A stretch of DNA of 64,000 nucleotides, from contig JBDIBF010000001.1 of the NCBI GenBank assembly GCA_039812765.1, positions 1 through 64,000 on the forward strand, given 5' to 3'. Below the pieces are notes generated by a model. The model worked only from the letters and a program-made list of their open reading frames with translations, searched no databases and had not been told where the DNA came from. Position 1 is the first letter of the stretch. Every line of letters starts with the position of its first letter. Origin of the DNA: JADJVL01 sp039812765. GTDB lineage: Bacteria; Acidobacteriota; Holophagae; Holophagales; Holophagaceae. The translations under genes were made by a program, and so were the position numbers. Of this stretch, positions 15,522-24,988 are shown one piece after another.

Positions 15522-15584
15522 TTCGAGGAGCGCTGCGAGACGACCCCGTCCCAGGCTCGGACTTCTGGATCAACGGCGCTCATC
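15522..15584 (+). ncRNA. S-adenosylhomocysteine (SAH) riboswitch
   Basis: The stretch contains GAGGAGCGCTGCGA, then CCAGGCTCGG, then CAACGGCGCTCATC. These are the three conserved blocks of the SAH riboswitch, in order. P1 pairs GAGCGC (15528-15533) with GCGCTC (15576-15581); CGAG (15524-15527) can pair with CTCG (15556-15559) for the pseudoknot. It lies 64 nt upstream of ahcY, the classic target. Known members switch the gene on when SAH accumulates. No terminator is obvious after it, so control may be at translation; the AAGGAG site is at 15636-15642. Confidence 0.9.
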
Positions 15585-15648
15585 CCACAACCTTCGGGCC
15601 CTGTCGGATGAGTCGATCCGCCGCGCCCGGCCGTTCAAGGAGCCGTCC

Positions 15649-17055
<1,407 letters not shown>

Positions 17056-17070
17056 TCCCCCCGGGACCCG

Positions 17071-17105
17071 AAGGCCCCGACGGCTCGCCGCCGCCGGGGC
17101 CTTTT
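17071..17105 (+). terminator. rho-independent terminator of ahcY
   Basis: AAGGCCCCG (17071-17079) pairs with CGGGGCCTT (17095-17103), with further GC pairing inside, followed by TTTT. It lies 15 nt after the ahcY stop. Confidence 0.8.
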
Positions 17106-17107
17106 GC

Positions 17108-17119
17108 TAGCGTGGGTCC
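17108..17119 (+). promoter_or_regulatory. candidate leaderless promoter -10 (TAGCGT)
   Basis: TAGCGT (17108-17113) plus exactly 6 nt precede the ATG at 17120; there is no Shine-Dalgarno sequence. It fits a TAnnnT -10 box with transcription starting at the ATG. Confidence 0.4.
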
Positions 17120-17575
17120 ATGCCCCTTCCCGACGCCTTCGCCCCCGCCACGGTCCAGGCTCTCCTCGCCCGCCTGGACGGCCTCGCCGCCGACCGACCG
17201 GCCCTGTGGGGCAGGATGGACGTGGCCCAGGCGTGCGCCCACTGCGCGACGCCCTACGAGCAGCTCCTGGGCGAGAAGGGCGGGGGTCCCTGGATCCTGA
17301 AGGTCCTGGCCCGGGCCTTCTTCAAAGGCGGCATCGTGGGCGAGGCCCCGTTCAGGCGGAACCTCCCCACCCCTAAGGTCTTCCGGGTCGCCGATCCCAG
17401 GGAATTCGAGCGGGAGCGGGCCCGGCTGCGGGAGCTGGTCCAGGCCCACCACGGCGAAGGGCGGGCCGCCTACGAAGGGCGCGAGCACGTCACCTTCGGC
17501 CGCCTGAGCGCCGCGGAGTGGAGCAACCTCCTCTACAAGCACCTGGACCACCACCTGCGGCAATTCGGGGCCTGA
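17120..17575 (+). CDS. DUF1569 / DinB-like protein
   Basis: The 151-residue protein fits the DUF1569 family, a branch of the DinB/YfiT four-helix metal-binding fold: WGRMDVAQACAHCA near residue 35 supplies an N-terminal histidine, and LYKHLDHHLRQFG at the C-terminus supplies the others. Relatives of this fold include thiol transferases that use bacillithiol or mycothiol, but the role of DUF1569 itself is not known. It starts without a Shine-Dalgarno sequence, with TAGCGT 6 nt upstream. The nnr gene begins 16 nt after it with a similar start. Confidence 0.8.
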   Translation: MPLPDAFAPATVQALLARLDGLAADRPALWGRMDVAQACAHCATPYEQLLGEKGGGPWILKVLARAFFKGGIVGEAPFRRNLPTPKVFRVADPREFERERARLRELVQAHHGEGRAAYEGREHVTFGRLSAAEWSNLLYKHLDHHLRQFGA

Positions 17576-17579
17576 GGGC

Positions 17580-17591
17580 TACACTCTCGCC
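17580..17591 (+). promoter_or_regulatory. candidate leaderless promoter -10 (TACACT) of nnr
   Basis: TACACT (17580-17585), then CTCGCC, then ATG at 17592. This is the best-matching example of the hexamer-plus-6-nt arrangement in the window. Confidence 0.45.
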
Positions 17592-19049
17592 ATGATCCCC
17601 ATCCTCACCTCGAGCGAGATGCGCGCGCTGGAGCGCTGGGCCATCGACGCGGAGCGGGTGAGGAGCCTCGACCTGCAGGAGCGCGCGGCGGAAGGGGCTG
17701 CGGCCCTGGTTCCCGCGGGCGTGCCCGTGGAGGTCCTCGCGGGGCCGGGGAACAACGGCGGCGACGCCCTGGCGGTGGCGCGCCTGCTGAAACGCCGGGG
17801 GGAATCGGTGCGGGTGTGGACGCTGGCACCGGACGCCGCCTGGAAGGGCGACGCCGGCCTCCAGGCCGCCCGTTGGAAGGACGAGGGCGGAAGCCTCTTC
17901 TACGTCGAGGACCCGGGGGTGGAGGCGCGCCTGGAGCCCGGCGCCTGGGTGGTGGACGGCCTCTTCGGCCTCAGCGCCGGCCGGCCCCTGGAAGGCACCG
18001 CGGCGCGATGGGCAGAGAAGGCCGGGGATCCGGCGGCGGGCTTCTCCGTGCTCGCCCTGGACCAGCCCTCGGGCATCCAGCCCGACGAGCCCGACAGCGG
18101 AACGGCCTTCGACCGGGCGGACCTCACCGCCTGCTTCGGCCACCTCAAGCCCTGCCATGTGCTGCAGCCGGCGGCGGCGCGATGCGGCCGCGTGGAACTC
18201 GTCGGCCTGCCCCTGCCCGGACTCACGGAGGGCGACTGCCCGGTGAAGCCGAAGCTGTGGCGCATGGCGGAGCCCAAGCTGTCGCGGCACCCTTGGAACG
18301 CCCACAAGGGGGACAAGGGCCGGGTGGTCATCCGCGCCGGCACCATGGGCATGAGCGGGGCCGCGGTCCTGGCGGCCCTGGGTGCGCTGCGGGCCGGGGC
18401 GGGCCTCGTGACGGTCCTCACCGAGGCTTCGGTGCGCGCGGAAATCGCCGCCCAGGTGCCTGAGGCCATGGTGCACGCCTGGACCGGCATCATCCCCCCG
18501 GGCACGGACGTGCTGCTGGTGGGGCCCGGGGGCGTGAAGGACGTCCCCGAATGGCGGGGGCCCATGGTGCTGGACGCCTCCGCGCTGAAGGAGGGCGAAG
18601 GCAGGACGTGGATGCAGCGCCCGCAGACCGTGATCACGCCCCATGCCGGCGAGTTCGCCCGCCTCTTCGGCCTACCCGCCCCTGCAGGCGCGGGGGAGCG
18701 GCTCCGCCAGGCCCGGGCCGTGGCGGCGACGGGGCGGGGCGTGCTGCTCCTCAAGGGCGCGCAGAGCCTGACCGCCGGCGGCGAGACGGGCGCAGTGGTG
18801 GTGAACGGAACGGGACATCCAGGCCTCGCCACGGGCGGCACCGGGGACTTCCTCGCGGGGATGGTGGCGGGCTGGTGGGCCCAGAGCCTGGAGCCCGACT
18901 GGATCGCCCCGCGGAACGCTGCCGCCGCGGCTGCGTGGCTCCACGGCCGCTGCGCCGACCGCCTGGGTCCCGGCCCCCTGCTGCCCCGGGACCTCGCCGA
19001 GGAGCTTCCGAGGCTGCTGCGGGACCTCTACGCGGGGCGGCCGGCATGA
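17592..19049 (+). CDS. nnr: bifunctional NAD(P)H-hydrate repair enzyme
   Basis: This metabolite-repair protein combines an NAD(P)HX epimerase (YjeF_N, about residues 1-205, with GPGNNGGDALAVARLL) and an ADP- or ATP-dependent NAD(P)HX dehydratase (carbohydrate-kinase-like domain, about 215-485, with HKGDKGRVVI, TPHAGEFARLFG, KGAQSLT and GTGDFLAGMVA). It restores damaged NADH and NADPH. At 485 residues it matches the fused bacterial enzymes. The N-terminal domain is somewhat compact. Its stop codon overlaps the start of tsaE (ATGA), a neighbour pair often conserved in bacteria. Confidence 0.94.
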   Translation: MIPILTSSEMRALERWAIDAERVRSLDLQERAAEGAAALVPAGVPVEVLAGPGNNGGDALAVARLLKRRGESVRVWTLAPDAAWKGDAGLQAARWKDEGGSLFYVEDPGVEARLEPGAWVVDGLFGLSAGRPLEGTAARWAEKAGDPAAGFSVLALDQPSGIQPDEPDSGTAFDRADLTACFGHLKPCHVLQPAAARCGRVELVGLPLPGLTEGDCPVKPKLWRMAEPKLSRHPWNAHKGDKGRVVIRAGTMGMSGAAVLAALGALRAGAGLVTVLTEASVRAEIAAQVPEAMVHAWTGIIPPGTDVLLVGPGGVKDVPEWRGPMVLDASALKEGEGRTWMQRPQTVITPHAGEFARLFGLPAPAGAGERLRQARAVAATGRGVLLLKGAQSLTAGGETGAVVVNGTGHPGLATGGTGDFLAGMVAGWWAQSLEPDWIAPRNAAAAAAWLHGRCADRLGPGPLLPRDLAEELPRLLRDLYAGRPA

Positions 19050-19480
19050 GCGAACGGTTCCTGCCGGACGACGGCGCCACCGAGGCCCTGGGCGCCGAAC
19101 TGGCCGCGCGGACGCCCCCCGGCGGCACCTGGCTGCTGCGGGGCGAGCTGGGCGCCGGCAAGACCACCTGGACCCGGGGCTTCCTCGCGGGTCTCGGGGG
19201 CAATGCGGACGACGTGGCGTCCCCCACCTACGCCGTGCTCCACCGCTACGCCTCCCCGAAGGGGCGGGTCTTCCACCTCGACCTCTACCGCCTCGGCGAG
19301 GCCGGCGCCTGGTCCCTGGGCCTGGACGAGCAGGTCGCCCCCGCGGACTTCCTGGTGGTGGAGTGGGCCGGCGATGACGGCCCCTGGCCCACGGACTGGG
19401 TGGCCCGGCTGGACCTCGCCGGCGAAGGCGAAGGGCGCCACGCGCGGTGGACACTCCCTGACGCATCCGGCGGGGCATGA
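19046..19480 (+). CDS. tsaE: tRNA threonylcarbamoyladenosine biosynthesis ATPase TsaE
   Basis: TsaE is the ATPase that works with TsaB and TsaD to place threonylcarbamoyl on A37 of ANN-decoding tRNAs. The 144-residue sequence has Walker A GELGAGKTTWTRG (about residues 32-44), the diagnostic SPTYAVLHRY, HLDLYRLGE and a Walker-B-like FLVVEWAGD. The last part is slightly longer and acidic compared with typical TsaE. The ATG overlaps the nnr stop. tsaB and tsaD are not in the window. Confidence 0.93.
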   Translation: MSERFLPDDGATEALGAELAARTPPGGTWLLRGELGAGKTTWTRGFLAGLGGNADDVASPTYAVLHRYASPKGRVFHLDLYRLGEAGAWSLGLDEQVAPADFLVVEWAGDDGPWPTDWVARLDLAGEGEGRHARWTLPDASGGA

Positions 19481-19487
19481 TGGAGGG
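19476..19487 (+). promoter_or_regulatory. candidate leaderless -10 hexamer of rmuC
   Basis: CATGAT then GGAGGG then ATG at 19488. The identical 15-nt string precedes the flavoprotein gene at 50618. GGAGGG directly abutting ATG is too close for normal Shine-Dalgarno use. Confidence 0.35.
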
Positions 19488-20795
19488 ATGAGCCCGGTCC
19501 TGGCCTTCGCCATCCTCGCATTCCTCGCCGCGGCCCTCGCCGCCTGGGCGGCCCTGCGTCCGCGGCCCGCGGACCCTGCTCCCCTGGAGGCCCTGCGGCG
19601 TGGCCTGCTGGAGGAGCTGGCCCGCCAGCGGAGGGACGTCCAGGCAGACACCGCCACCGCCCTCGCGCCCCTGAACCAGGCGCTGCTGGACCTGGGGCAG
19701 GACCTCGCCGCCACGCGCGCCGAGCTGGGCCGGACCCAGAGCGAGGCCCTCGCTGCGCGCTTCAACGAGCTGGGCCAGGTGCTCCACGATTCCCTCCGCG
19801 CCGGCCGCCAGGAGCAGGGGGCGCAGCTCGCCCAGGTGCTGGAGCAGGTCCAGGCACGCCTGGAGGCCATCCGGCTGGCCAACGAGACGAAGCTCGAGGA
19901 GATGCGCCGCACCGTGGACGAGAAGCTCCACGACACCCTGGAGAAGCGCCTGGGGGAGAGCTTCAGCCTCGTCTCCCAGCGCCTGGAGCAGGTCCAGAAG
20001 GGGCTGGGCGAGATGCAGACCCTGGCCTCGGACGTGGGCGGGCTCAAGCGCGCCCTCACCAACGTCAAGACCCGCGGCGTCATGGGCGAGGCCCAGCTGG
20101 CCATGCTCCTCGACCAGTACCTCGAGGCGGGCCAGTACGAGGCCAACGTGAAGGTGAAGCCCCGCTCCAACGAGCAGGTGGAGTTCGCGGTGAAGCTGCC
20201 CGAGGGCCCCGAGGGCGGCCAGCTCTGGCTCCCGATCGACGCCAAGTTCCCCATCGAGGACTACCAGCGGCTGATGGAGGCCTACGAGGCCGGTTCCGTG
20301 GACGAGATCGCCCGCCACGCCCAGGCCCTGGAGAACCGGCTGCTCGCCCAGGCCCGGGAGATCCGGGACAAGTACGTGGAACCGCCCCACACCACGAACT
20401 TCGCGCTCATGTTCCTGCCCTTCGAAGGGCTCTACGCCGAGGCCCTGCGCCGCCCCGGACTGCTCCAGAAGCTGCAGGCCGACTGCAAGGTGACGCTGGT
20501 GGGCCCCACCACCCTCACGGCCTTCCTCAACAGCCTCCAGATGGGCTTCCGATCCCTCAAGATCTCGAAGAACACCACCGAGATCGCCAAGACCCTCGGG
20601 GCCGTGAAGACCGAGTTCGGGAAGTTCGGCGAGGCCGTGGACGCGGTGCAGAAGAAGCTCGACGAGGCGAGCTCCAAGCTCGGGGATGTGGGCCACCGCA
20701 GCAAGCAGATGGCCCGGAAGCTCTCGAAGGTGGAGGCCCTCGGGGAGGCCGAGGCCCAGGAGGCCCTGGGCTTCCAGGAGGAAGAAAATTCCTGA
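19488..20795 (+). CDS. rmuC: DNA recombination protein RmuC
   Basis: The 435-residue protein has an N-terminal membrane segment (about residues 2-22), a long coiled coil (about 35-190, many QxxL and ExxL heptads), and the RmuC nuclease-like domain: TRGVMGEAQLAMLLDQYL, then LPIDAKFPIEDYQRL with the D-x-K motif of PD-(D/E)xK folds, FALMFLPFEGLYAEAL and GPTTLTAFLNSLQMGFRSL. RmuC proteins limit DNA rearrangements at inverted repeats; the biochemical activity is inferred. It follows tsaE by 7 nt. Confidence 0.93.
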   Translation: MSPVLAFAILAFLAAALAAWAALRPRPADPAPLEALRRGLLEELARQRRDVQADTATALAPLNQALLDLGQDLAATRAELGRTQSEALAARFNELGQVLHDSLRAGRQEQGAQLAQVLEQVQARLEAIRLANETKLEEMRRTVDEKLHDTLEKRLGESFSLVSQRLEQVQKGLGEMQTLASDVGGLKRALTNVKTRGVMGEAQLAMLLDQYLEAGQYEANVKVKPRSNEQVEFAVKLPEGPEGGQLWLPIDAKFPIEDYQRLMEAYEAGSVDEIARHAQALENRLLAQAREIRDKYVEPPHTTNFALMFLPFEGLYAEALRRPGLLQKLQADCKVTLVGPTTLTAFLNSLQMGFRSLKISKNTTEIAKTLGAVKTEFGKFGEAVDAVQKKLDEASSKLGDVGHRSKQMARKLSKVEALGEAEAQEALGFQEEENS

Positions 20796-20865
20796 AATAC
20801 CCTCCTCGTCCCCCGGGAAAGTGCTTAAGAATAAAGGAACCGCACCACCATCCCGGGGTTTCGCG

Positions 20866-21372
20866 ATGTCATCGAAGAGGGAACGGCTAGGCCACGGCGA
20901 CGTGATCGCCGTGGACCGGAACTACGTCCCGATGCAGGAGGTGAGCCGCCGCAAGGCGCTCTGCTCGGTGGTCTCGGGCCGGGCCTTCGTGCTGGACCCC
21001 GCCACCTTCGACCGCCACACCGCCCTGGAGGGCCGTGTCCAGCTCATCATCTTCCCCCACGCCCAGGCCTGCGCCGAATCCAAGCTGCTCATGGGCCGCC
21101 TCGAGCGCCGGGTCATGAAGCGGGACCACCACACCTGCGCCTACGAAGGCTGCAATGCCAGGGCCACCACCGTGGACCACGTGATCCCGGTGTGCCAGGG
21201 CGGGCAGACCACCTGGCAGAACCTCGTGGCCTGCTGCCTGCCCTGCAACCAGGCCAAGGGCGGCCGCACGCCCGAGCAGGCGGGCATGAAGCTCAAGAAG
21301 TCCCCGAAGGGCCCCCGGGCCCACCTCTTCGAGCGCTTCGAGGAGATCATCCGCGAGGCCACCGCGGCCTGA
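20866..21372 (+). CDS. HNH endonuclease family protein
   Basis: The 168-residue protein carries a complete HNH module. HTCAYEGCNARATTVDHVIPVCQGG gives the first cysteine pair and the DHV histidine; TWQNLVACCLPCNQAKGGRTP gives the asparagine, second cysteine pair and final residues. The two CxxC-type pairs should bind zinc. The N-terminal part (VDRNYVPMQEVSRRKALCSVVSGRAFVLD) is the pattern of stand-alone bacterial HNH proteins of unknown role. No methylase or phage gene is nearby, so it is not obviously part of restriction or a mobile element. The A-rich TTAAGAATAAAGGA stretch upstream (20824-20837) probably holds its promoter and ribosome site. Confidence 0.88.
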   Translation: MSSKRERLGHGDVIAVDRNYVPMQEVSRRKALCSVVSGRAFVLDPATFDRHTALEGRVQLIIFPHAQACAESKLLMGRLERRVMKRDHHTCAYEGCNARATTVDHVIPVCQGGQTTWQNLVACCLPCNQAKGGRTPEQAGMKLKKSPKGPRAHLFERFEEIIREATAA

Positions 21373-21382
21373 CGCAAGGCGA

Positions 21383-21405
21383 GGGGCACCGAGCGTTCCT
21401 GCCCC
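21383..21405. terminator. candidate bidirectional hairpin between HNH gene and pabB
   Basis: GGGGCA (21383-21388) and TGCCCC (21400-21405) can pair across an 11-nt loop between two convergent genes. There is no T-run. Confidence 0.35.
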
Positions 21406-21415
21406 GCGCCCGCGC

Positions 21416-22714
21416 TCAGCCCGTGAGGGCCCGGGCCTTGAGGAGCACCTCGGCCCATTCCTCCTCCGGGTCGCTCAGGCGCGTGATGCCGCCACCGGCC
21501 CAGTAGGTCAGCGTGTCGACGCGCAGCTCCGCGGTGCGGATGGGCATGGCCAGGTCGAAGGCGGCGCCGCCGGCGCCGATCCAGCCCAGGGCCCCGCAGT
21601 AGAAGCCGCGGGGACCGGCTTCGACGGCGGCGAGGTGGCCGCAGACCGCGTGCTTCGGCGCGCCGGTGACGCTGCCCCCGGGCAGCGCCGCCCGGAGGAT
21701 GTCGGCGAGCCCCGTCCCGGGCGCGAGGTCGGCCTCCACCGCGCTCACCAGGTGCTGGACGGCGCCATAGGGCCGGACCTGCATGGAGGCCGTGACCGCC
21801 ACGCTGCCGGTGCGGGCCACGCGGCCCAGGTCGTTGCGGGCGAGGTCCACGATCATGGTGTGCTCGGCGCGCTCCTTCGGGCTGGACCGCAGGCGCGCGG
21901 CGGCCGCGGCATCCGCGGCGGGGTCGCCGATGGCACGACAGGTCCCCTTGATGGGCTCGCAGCGAAGCCTTCCGGCCTCCAGGCTGAGGGCGCGTTCCAT
22001 ACTGAGGCAGAGGAGGGTACGGTCGCCCAGGTCCAGCACGGCGCCGAAGGGGGGCCGCGACCGCTCCAGGGCCGCGAGGGCGAGGGGCGCGAAGCCGCCG
22101 GGGAGGGGTCCCCGGAACGGCAGGCAGAGGTTGGCCACGTAGAAGTCGCCCTCGTGGATGCACCGGTGGATGGCCTCCACTTCCAAGCGATGCCTCGCTG
22201 CGTCCCAGGCGGGCCGCAGATCCAGGGCCGGAGGCGCGGCCTCGGGGCGGACGGGGACGTCCAGGCCCGGGCCCGGCGGCGGCGCGGTGCCCCAGGCCAG
22301 GGCGTGCGCCGAGCCTTCCTCGAAGGCCCTGGCGGCGTCCACCGGGATCCAGGCCATCCCGAGTTCGCCGAGGCCGGGCGCGCCGTGGGGCAGCCCCGCC
22401 TCCCAGCAGGCGAGTTCGAAGCTGAGGGCTCCGAACAGCGGACCCGGGCACGCTTCGCTGAGCCTCTGGAGGGCGGCATAGGGGGAGCCCTGCATCGTCC
22501 GGCCCTTCCACGTCGTGGTCCAGCCGCGCCCGTCCCAGCGGGCCTCCAGGGGTTCCGACGTCGAGGTGGCCAGCAGGGAGCCGCCCCAGCCGATCCCCAT
22601 CCCGTCCTTCAGGCACAGTCCTCCCGGGGAAAACGCGGACAGGGTCCCCGCGGCCCAGGAAACCGGCGCCGCGGGCGCGCAGGCGTCGGGGCGGAGACGG
22701 TCCAGGAATCCCAT
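21416..22714 (-). CDS. pabB: aminodeoxychorismate synthase component I
   Basis: PabB converts chorismate and ammonia to 4-amino-4-deoxychorismate for folate. The 432-residue sequence has the chorismate-binding core in its C-terminal half: GDFYVANLCLPFRG, the PIKGTCRAIGD motif (PIKGT is characteristic of PabB rather than anthranilate synthase), HTMIVDLARNDLGRV, LPGGSVTGAPK and GFYCGALGWIG. The N-terminal domain is diverged. pabA and pabC are not adjacent, so partners are elsewhere. The start has TAGGAT exactly 6 nt upstream (CGAGGG between), suggesting a leaderless or near-leaderless mRNA. Confidence 0.9.
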   Translation of the reverse strand: MGFLDRLRPDACAPAAPVSWAAGTLSAFSPGGLCLKDGMGIGWGGSLLATSTSEPLEARWDGRGWTTTWKGRTMQGSPYAALQRLSEACPGPLFGALSFELACWEAGLPHGAPGLGELGMAWIPVDAARAFEEGSAHALAWGTAPPPGPGLDVPVRPEAAPPALDLRPAWDAARHRLEVEAIHRCIHEGDFYVANLCLPFRGPLPGGFAPLALAALERSRPPFGAVLDLGDRTLLCLSMERALSLEAGRLRCEPIKGTCRAIGDPAADAAAAARLRSSPKERAEHTMIVDLARNDLGRVARTGSVAVTASMQVRPYGAVQHLVSAVEADLAPGTGLADILRAALPGGSVTGAPKHAVCGHLAAVEAGPRGFYCGALGWIGAGGAAFDLAMPIRTAELRVDTLTYWAGGGITRLSDPEEEWAEVLLKARALTG

Positions 22715-22726
22715 CCCTCGATCCTA
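22715..22726 (-). promoter_or_regulatory. candidate leaderless -10 (TAGGAT) of pabB
   Basis: On the minus strand TAGGAT, then CGAGGG, then ATG at 22714. TTGACC directly abuts the hexamer and so cannot serve as a normal -35. Confidence 0.4.
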
Positions 22727-22833
22727 GGTCAACCGGACCCGGACCCGGGGTGCCCGCACCTGCGCCGAGAATTCAAGAGGTTTCCGTTCGATAACACACG
22801 GAAAACCGTATTTACCTCCCATCGTCGCCCCAG

Positions 22834-22856
22834 TAGTCTCGAGACCCGGAGGCATC
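22834..22856 (+). promoter_or_regulatory. TAGTCT -10 plus Shine-Dalgarno start module of pepA
   Basis: TAGTCT (22834-22839) is 17 nt before the pepA ATG with GGAGG between, the same arrangement as at ackA, metG and 8517. Confidence 0.45.
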
Positions 22857-24329
22857 ATGGCGACTGTGGAAATCGGCTCCTCGACCGGCAAGGACTTCAG
22901 CGGCGACGCCCTCATCGTGCCCGTATTCTCCGGTCGTGAGCGGCACCGGCTGCCCCTGGCCATTTCCAAGGTGGCCCGCCAGGCCATGGACGAGGGCGAC
23001 TTCAAGGCGGACTTCCTCGAGATCGTCCCCCTCCACCATCCCAACGGCGTGAAGGACGCGCGGTGGATGGTGCTGGTTGGCATGGGCGAGGAGGAGCAGG
23101 TCAGCCTCAACAAGGTTCGCAAGGCCGTGGGCGCCGCGGCGCGGCACTGCCTCAAGAAGAATTGGAAGAAGATCGGCGTGGTGGCGCCCTCCTCGTCCAC
23201 CCTTTCCCATGACGAGGTGCAGGTGGCCGTGCTGGAGGGCGCCCTCCTGGCCGACTACGACTTCGTGGCCTTCAAGGGCTCGAAGCCCGAGCCCAAGCGC
23301 TTCGCGTCCATCGAGATCTTCAGCAACGGCGAGGACACCCGCAAGGCCCGCCGGCGGCAGGCCCAGGTGGAGGCGGGCATCGCCGCCTGCCACCGCGTCC
23401 GGGACCTGGCCAACACGCCCGCGGGGGACCTCTACCCCGAATCGTTCGCCGAGACCGCGCAGAAGCTGGCGAAGCAGCACAAGCTCCACATCGAGGTGCT
23501 GGACGTGCCGGCGCTGGAGAAGGGCAGTTTCGGCTGCGTGCTTGGGGTGGGCAAAGGCTCGGCCCGGCCTCCGCGCGTGGTGAAGCTGGACTACACGCCG
23601 AAGGAGAAGCCCAAGAAGCACCTCGTGCTGGTGGGCAAGGGGGTCTGCTTCGACTCCGGCGGCTACTCCATCAAGGACGCATCCAGCATGGAGACCATGA
23701 AAGACGACATGACCGGCGCCGCCATCGTGCTGGCCACCCTGGTGGCCTGCGCCCAGCTCGAGGCGCCGGTGAAGGTGACGGGCCTCATGGGGCTCGTGGA
23801 GAACATGGTCTCGGGCGAGGCCTACAAGCCCGGGGACGTGCTGCGCAGCCGCAGCGGGAAGACGGTGGAGGTCCTCAACACCGACGCCGAGGGCCGGCTC
23901 GTGCTCGCGGACCTGCTGCACTGGGCCAGCGAGATGAAGCCCGACCACATCGTGGACCTGGCCACCCTCACGGGCGCGGCCCTCATCGCCATGGGCGACG
24001 GGGTGAACGCCATCATGGGCACCGACCAGAAGCTGGTGGAGCGGCTCCTGGACGCCGGCAACGCCACCGGCGAGCACATCTGGCAGCTCCCGCTGGTGGA
24101 GGAGTACCGCGACAGCCTCCGGAGCCCCCTCGCGGACCTGAAGAACATCACCGGCATCCGCTGGGGCGGCACCATCGCCGCGGGCCTCTTCCTCAGCGAG
24201 TTCGTGGACCATCCCTCCTGGGCGCACGTGGACCTAAGCGGCTGCTGGAGCAGCAAGGAGCGGGACTACCGGCCCTATGGGCCCAGCGGCGAGGGCCCGC
24301 GATTCCTGCTCGACTGGATCATGAGTTAG
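22857..24329 (+). CDS. pepA: leucyl aminopeptidase (M17 family)
   Basis: This cytosolic, hexameric, two-metal aminopeptidase removes N-terminal residues from peptides. The 490-residue protein has the N-terminal macro-like domain and the M17 catalytic domain: VGKGVCFDSGGYSIK (metal-binding lysine and aspartate), METMKDDMTGAA, and the signature NTDAEGRLVLADLL with the metal-binding aspartate and glutamate and the catalytic arginine. LATLTGAALIAMG follows. PepA in some bacteria also binds DNA, which cannot be judged here. It is preceded by a clear promoter/ribosome-site module and stands alone. Confidence 0.94.
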   Translation: MATVEIGSSTGKDFSGDALIVPVFSGRERHRLPLAISKVARQAMDEGDFKADFLEIVPLHHPNGVKDARWMVLVGMGEEEQVSLNKVRKAVGAAARHCLKKNWKKIGVVAPSSSTLSHDEVQVAVLEGALLADYDFVAFKGSKPEPKRFASIEIFSNGEDTRKARRRQAQVEAGIAACHRVRDLANTPAGDLYPESFAETAQKLAKQHKLHIEVLDVPALEKGSFGCVLGVGKGSARPPRVVKLDYTPKEKPKKHLVLVGKGVCFDSGGYSIKDASSMETMKDDMTGAAIVLATLVACAQLEAPVKVTGLMGLVENMVSGEAYKPGDVLRSRSGKTVEVLNTDAEGRLVLADLLHWASEMKPDHIVDLATLTGAALIAMGDGVNAIMGTDQKLVERLLDAGNATGEHIWQLPLVEEYRDSLRSPLADLKNITGIRWGGTIAAGLFLSEFVDHPSWAHVDLSGCWSSKERDYRPYGPSGEGPRFLLDWIMS

Positions 24330-24549
24330 CCCGGCGCGGAAACCCCGAGGCTTCCAGCACCCTGCGGGGCCCGGCTCCGCCCGCGCCCACGCGCGATCCA
24401 CCGCCCGTGGCGGGGGAGTCCTGCCCGACCGGGCCACGACCTGGATCGGAGCGACCGGTTCGGGAGGGGTTCCCTTTCCCGCGCCGGGGCCCAGCAGCGC
24501 AGGGCGGGGCGGGTTCCGCGCATTTCCCAGGAAACGGGGCCCTTGGCCC

Positions 24550-24579
24550 TTGACGCCCGCCCCCGGATGGGGATGTTAT
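24550..24579 (+). promoter_or_regulatory. candidate sigma-70 promoter for the IHF-like gene
   Basis: TTGACG (24550-24555) is followed after 18 nt by TGTTAT (24574-24579), 42 nt before the ATG. The rest of the 292-base gap after pepA is very GC-rich and holds nothing I recognise. Confidence 0.4.
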
Positions 24580-24621
24580 GGGAACCGCCTTTCCCGCTTC
24601 TCCTACCGATTCGAGGTCCCC

Positions 24622-24927
24622 ATGGACGCGATGGACACCCTGACGAAGGCCGACCTCAGCAAACAGCTCATGGACAAGCTCGAACTCGGCAAGAAGGAGG
24701 CGGATCTCCTGGTGAACACCTTCCTCGATGCCATCGTCCAGTCCCTGCGGGGCGGCGAGGGCGTGGAACTGCGGGGCTTCGGCTCCTTCCGGCTCCGGGA
24801 CCGGCGCGCGCGGGTGGGCCGCAACCCCCGCAGCGGCGAGAGCATCAAGGTCCCCCCCAAGCGGGTCGTATACTTCAAGCTCGGCAAGGAGCTGCGCAAC
24901 AAGCTCATCGACGAGGAGGAGGGCTGA
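24622..24927 (+). CDS. HU/IHF family DNA-bending protein (IHF beta-like)
   Basis: The 101-residue protein is a member of the HU/IHF family that bends DNA in the nucleoid. It shows TKADLSKQLMDKLELGKKEADLLVNTFLDAIVQSL (helices 1-2), the GEGVELRGFGSFRLRDR beta segment, the arm motif GRNPRSGESI with the intercalating proline, and the FKLGKELRNKL tail. The FK-GKELR ending resembles IHF beta more than HU, but Acidobacteriota members are not cleanly assigned. The ATG at 24622 has GAGG upstream. It is likely transcribed with the CsgG gene 61 nt downstream, or just upstream of it. Confidence 0.88.
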   Translation: MDAMDTLTKADLSKQLMDKLELGKKEADLLVNTFLDAIVQSLRGGEGVELRGFGSFRLRDRRARVGRNPRSGESIKVPPKRVVYFKLGKELRNKLIDEEEG

Positions 24928-24988
24928 AGCCCTGCGCACCCTGGCACCATCCCTGCAAACCCTCCCTCGACCCTCGAAAGGAGTCCTC

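Noticed and set aside
24330..24621. GC-rich gap after pepA, considered for an RNA gene or a third palindromic element
   Set aside because: It has neither the TTGACCTTCCAA start nor GCACC/GGTGC hairpins, and no tRNA-like features; only a candidate promoter is seen.
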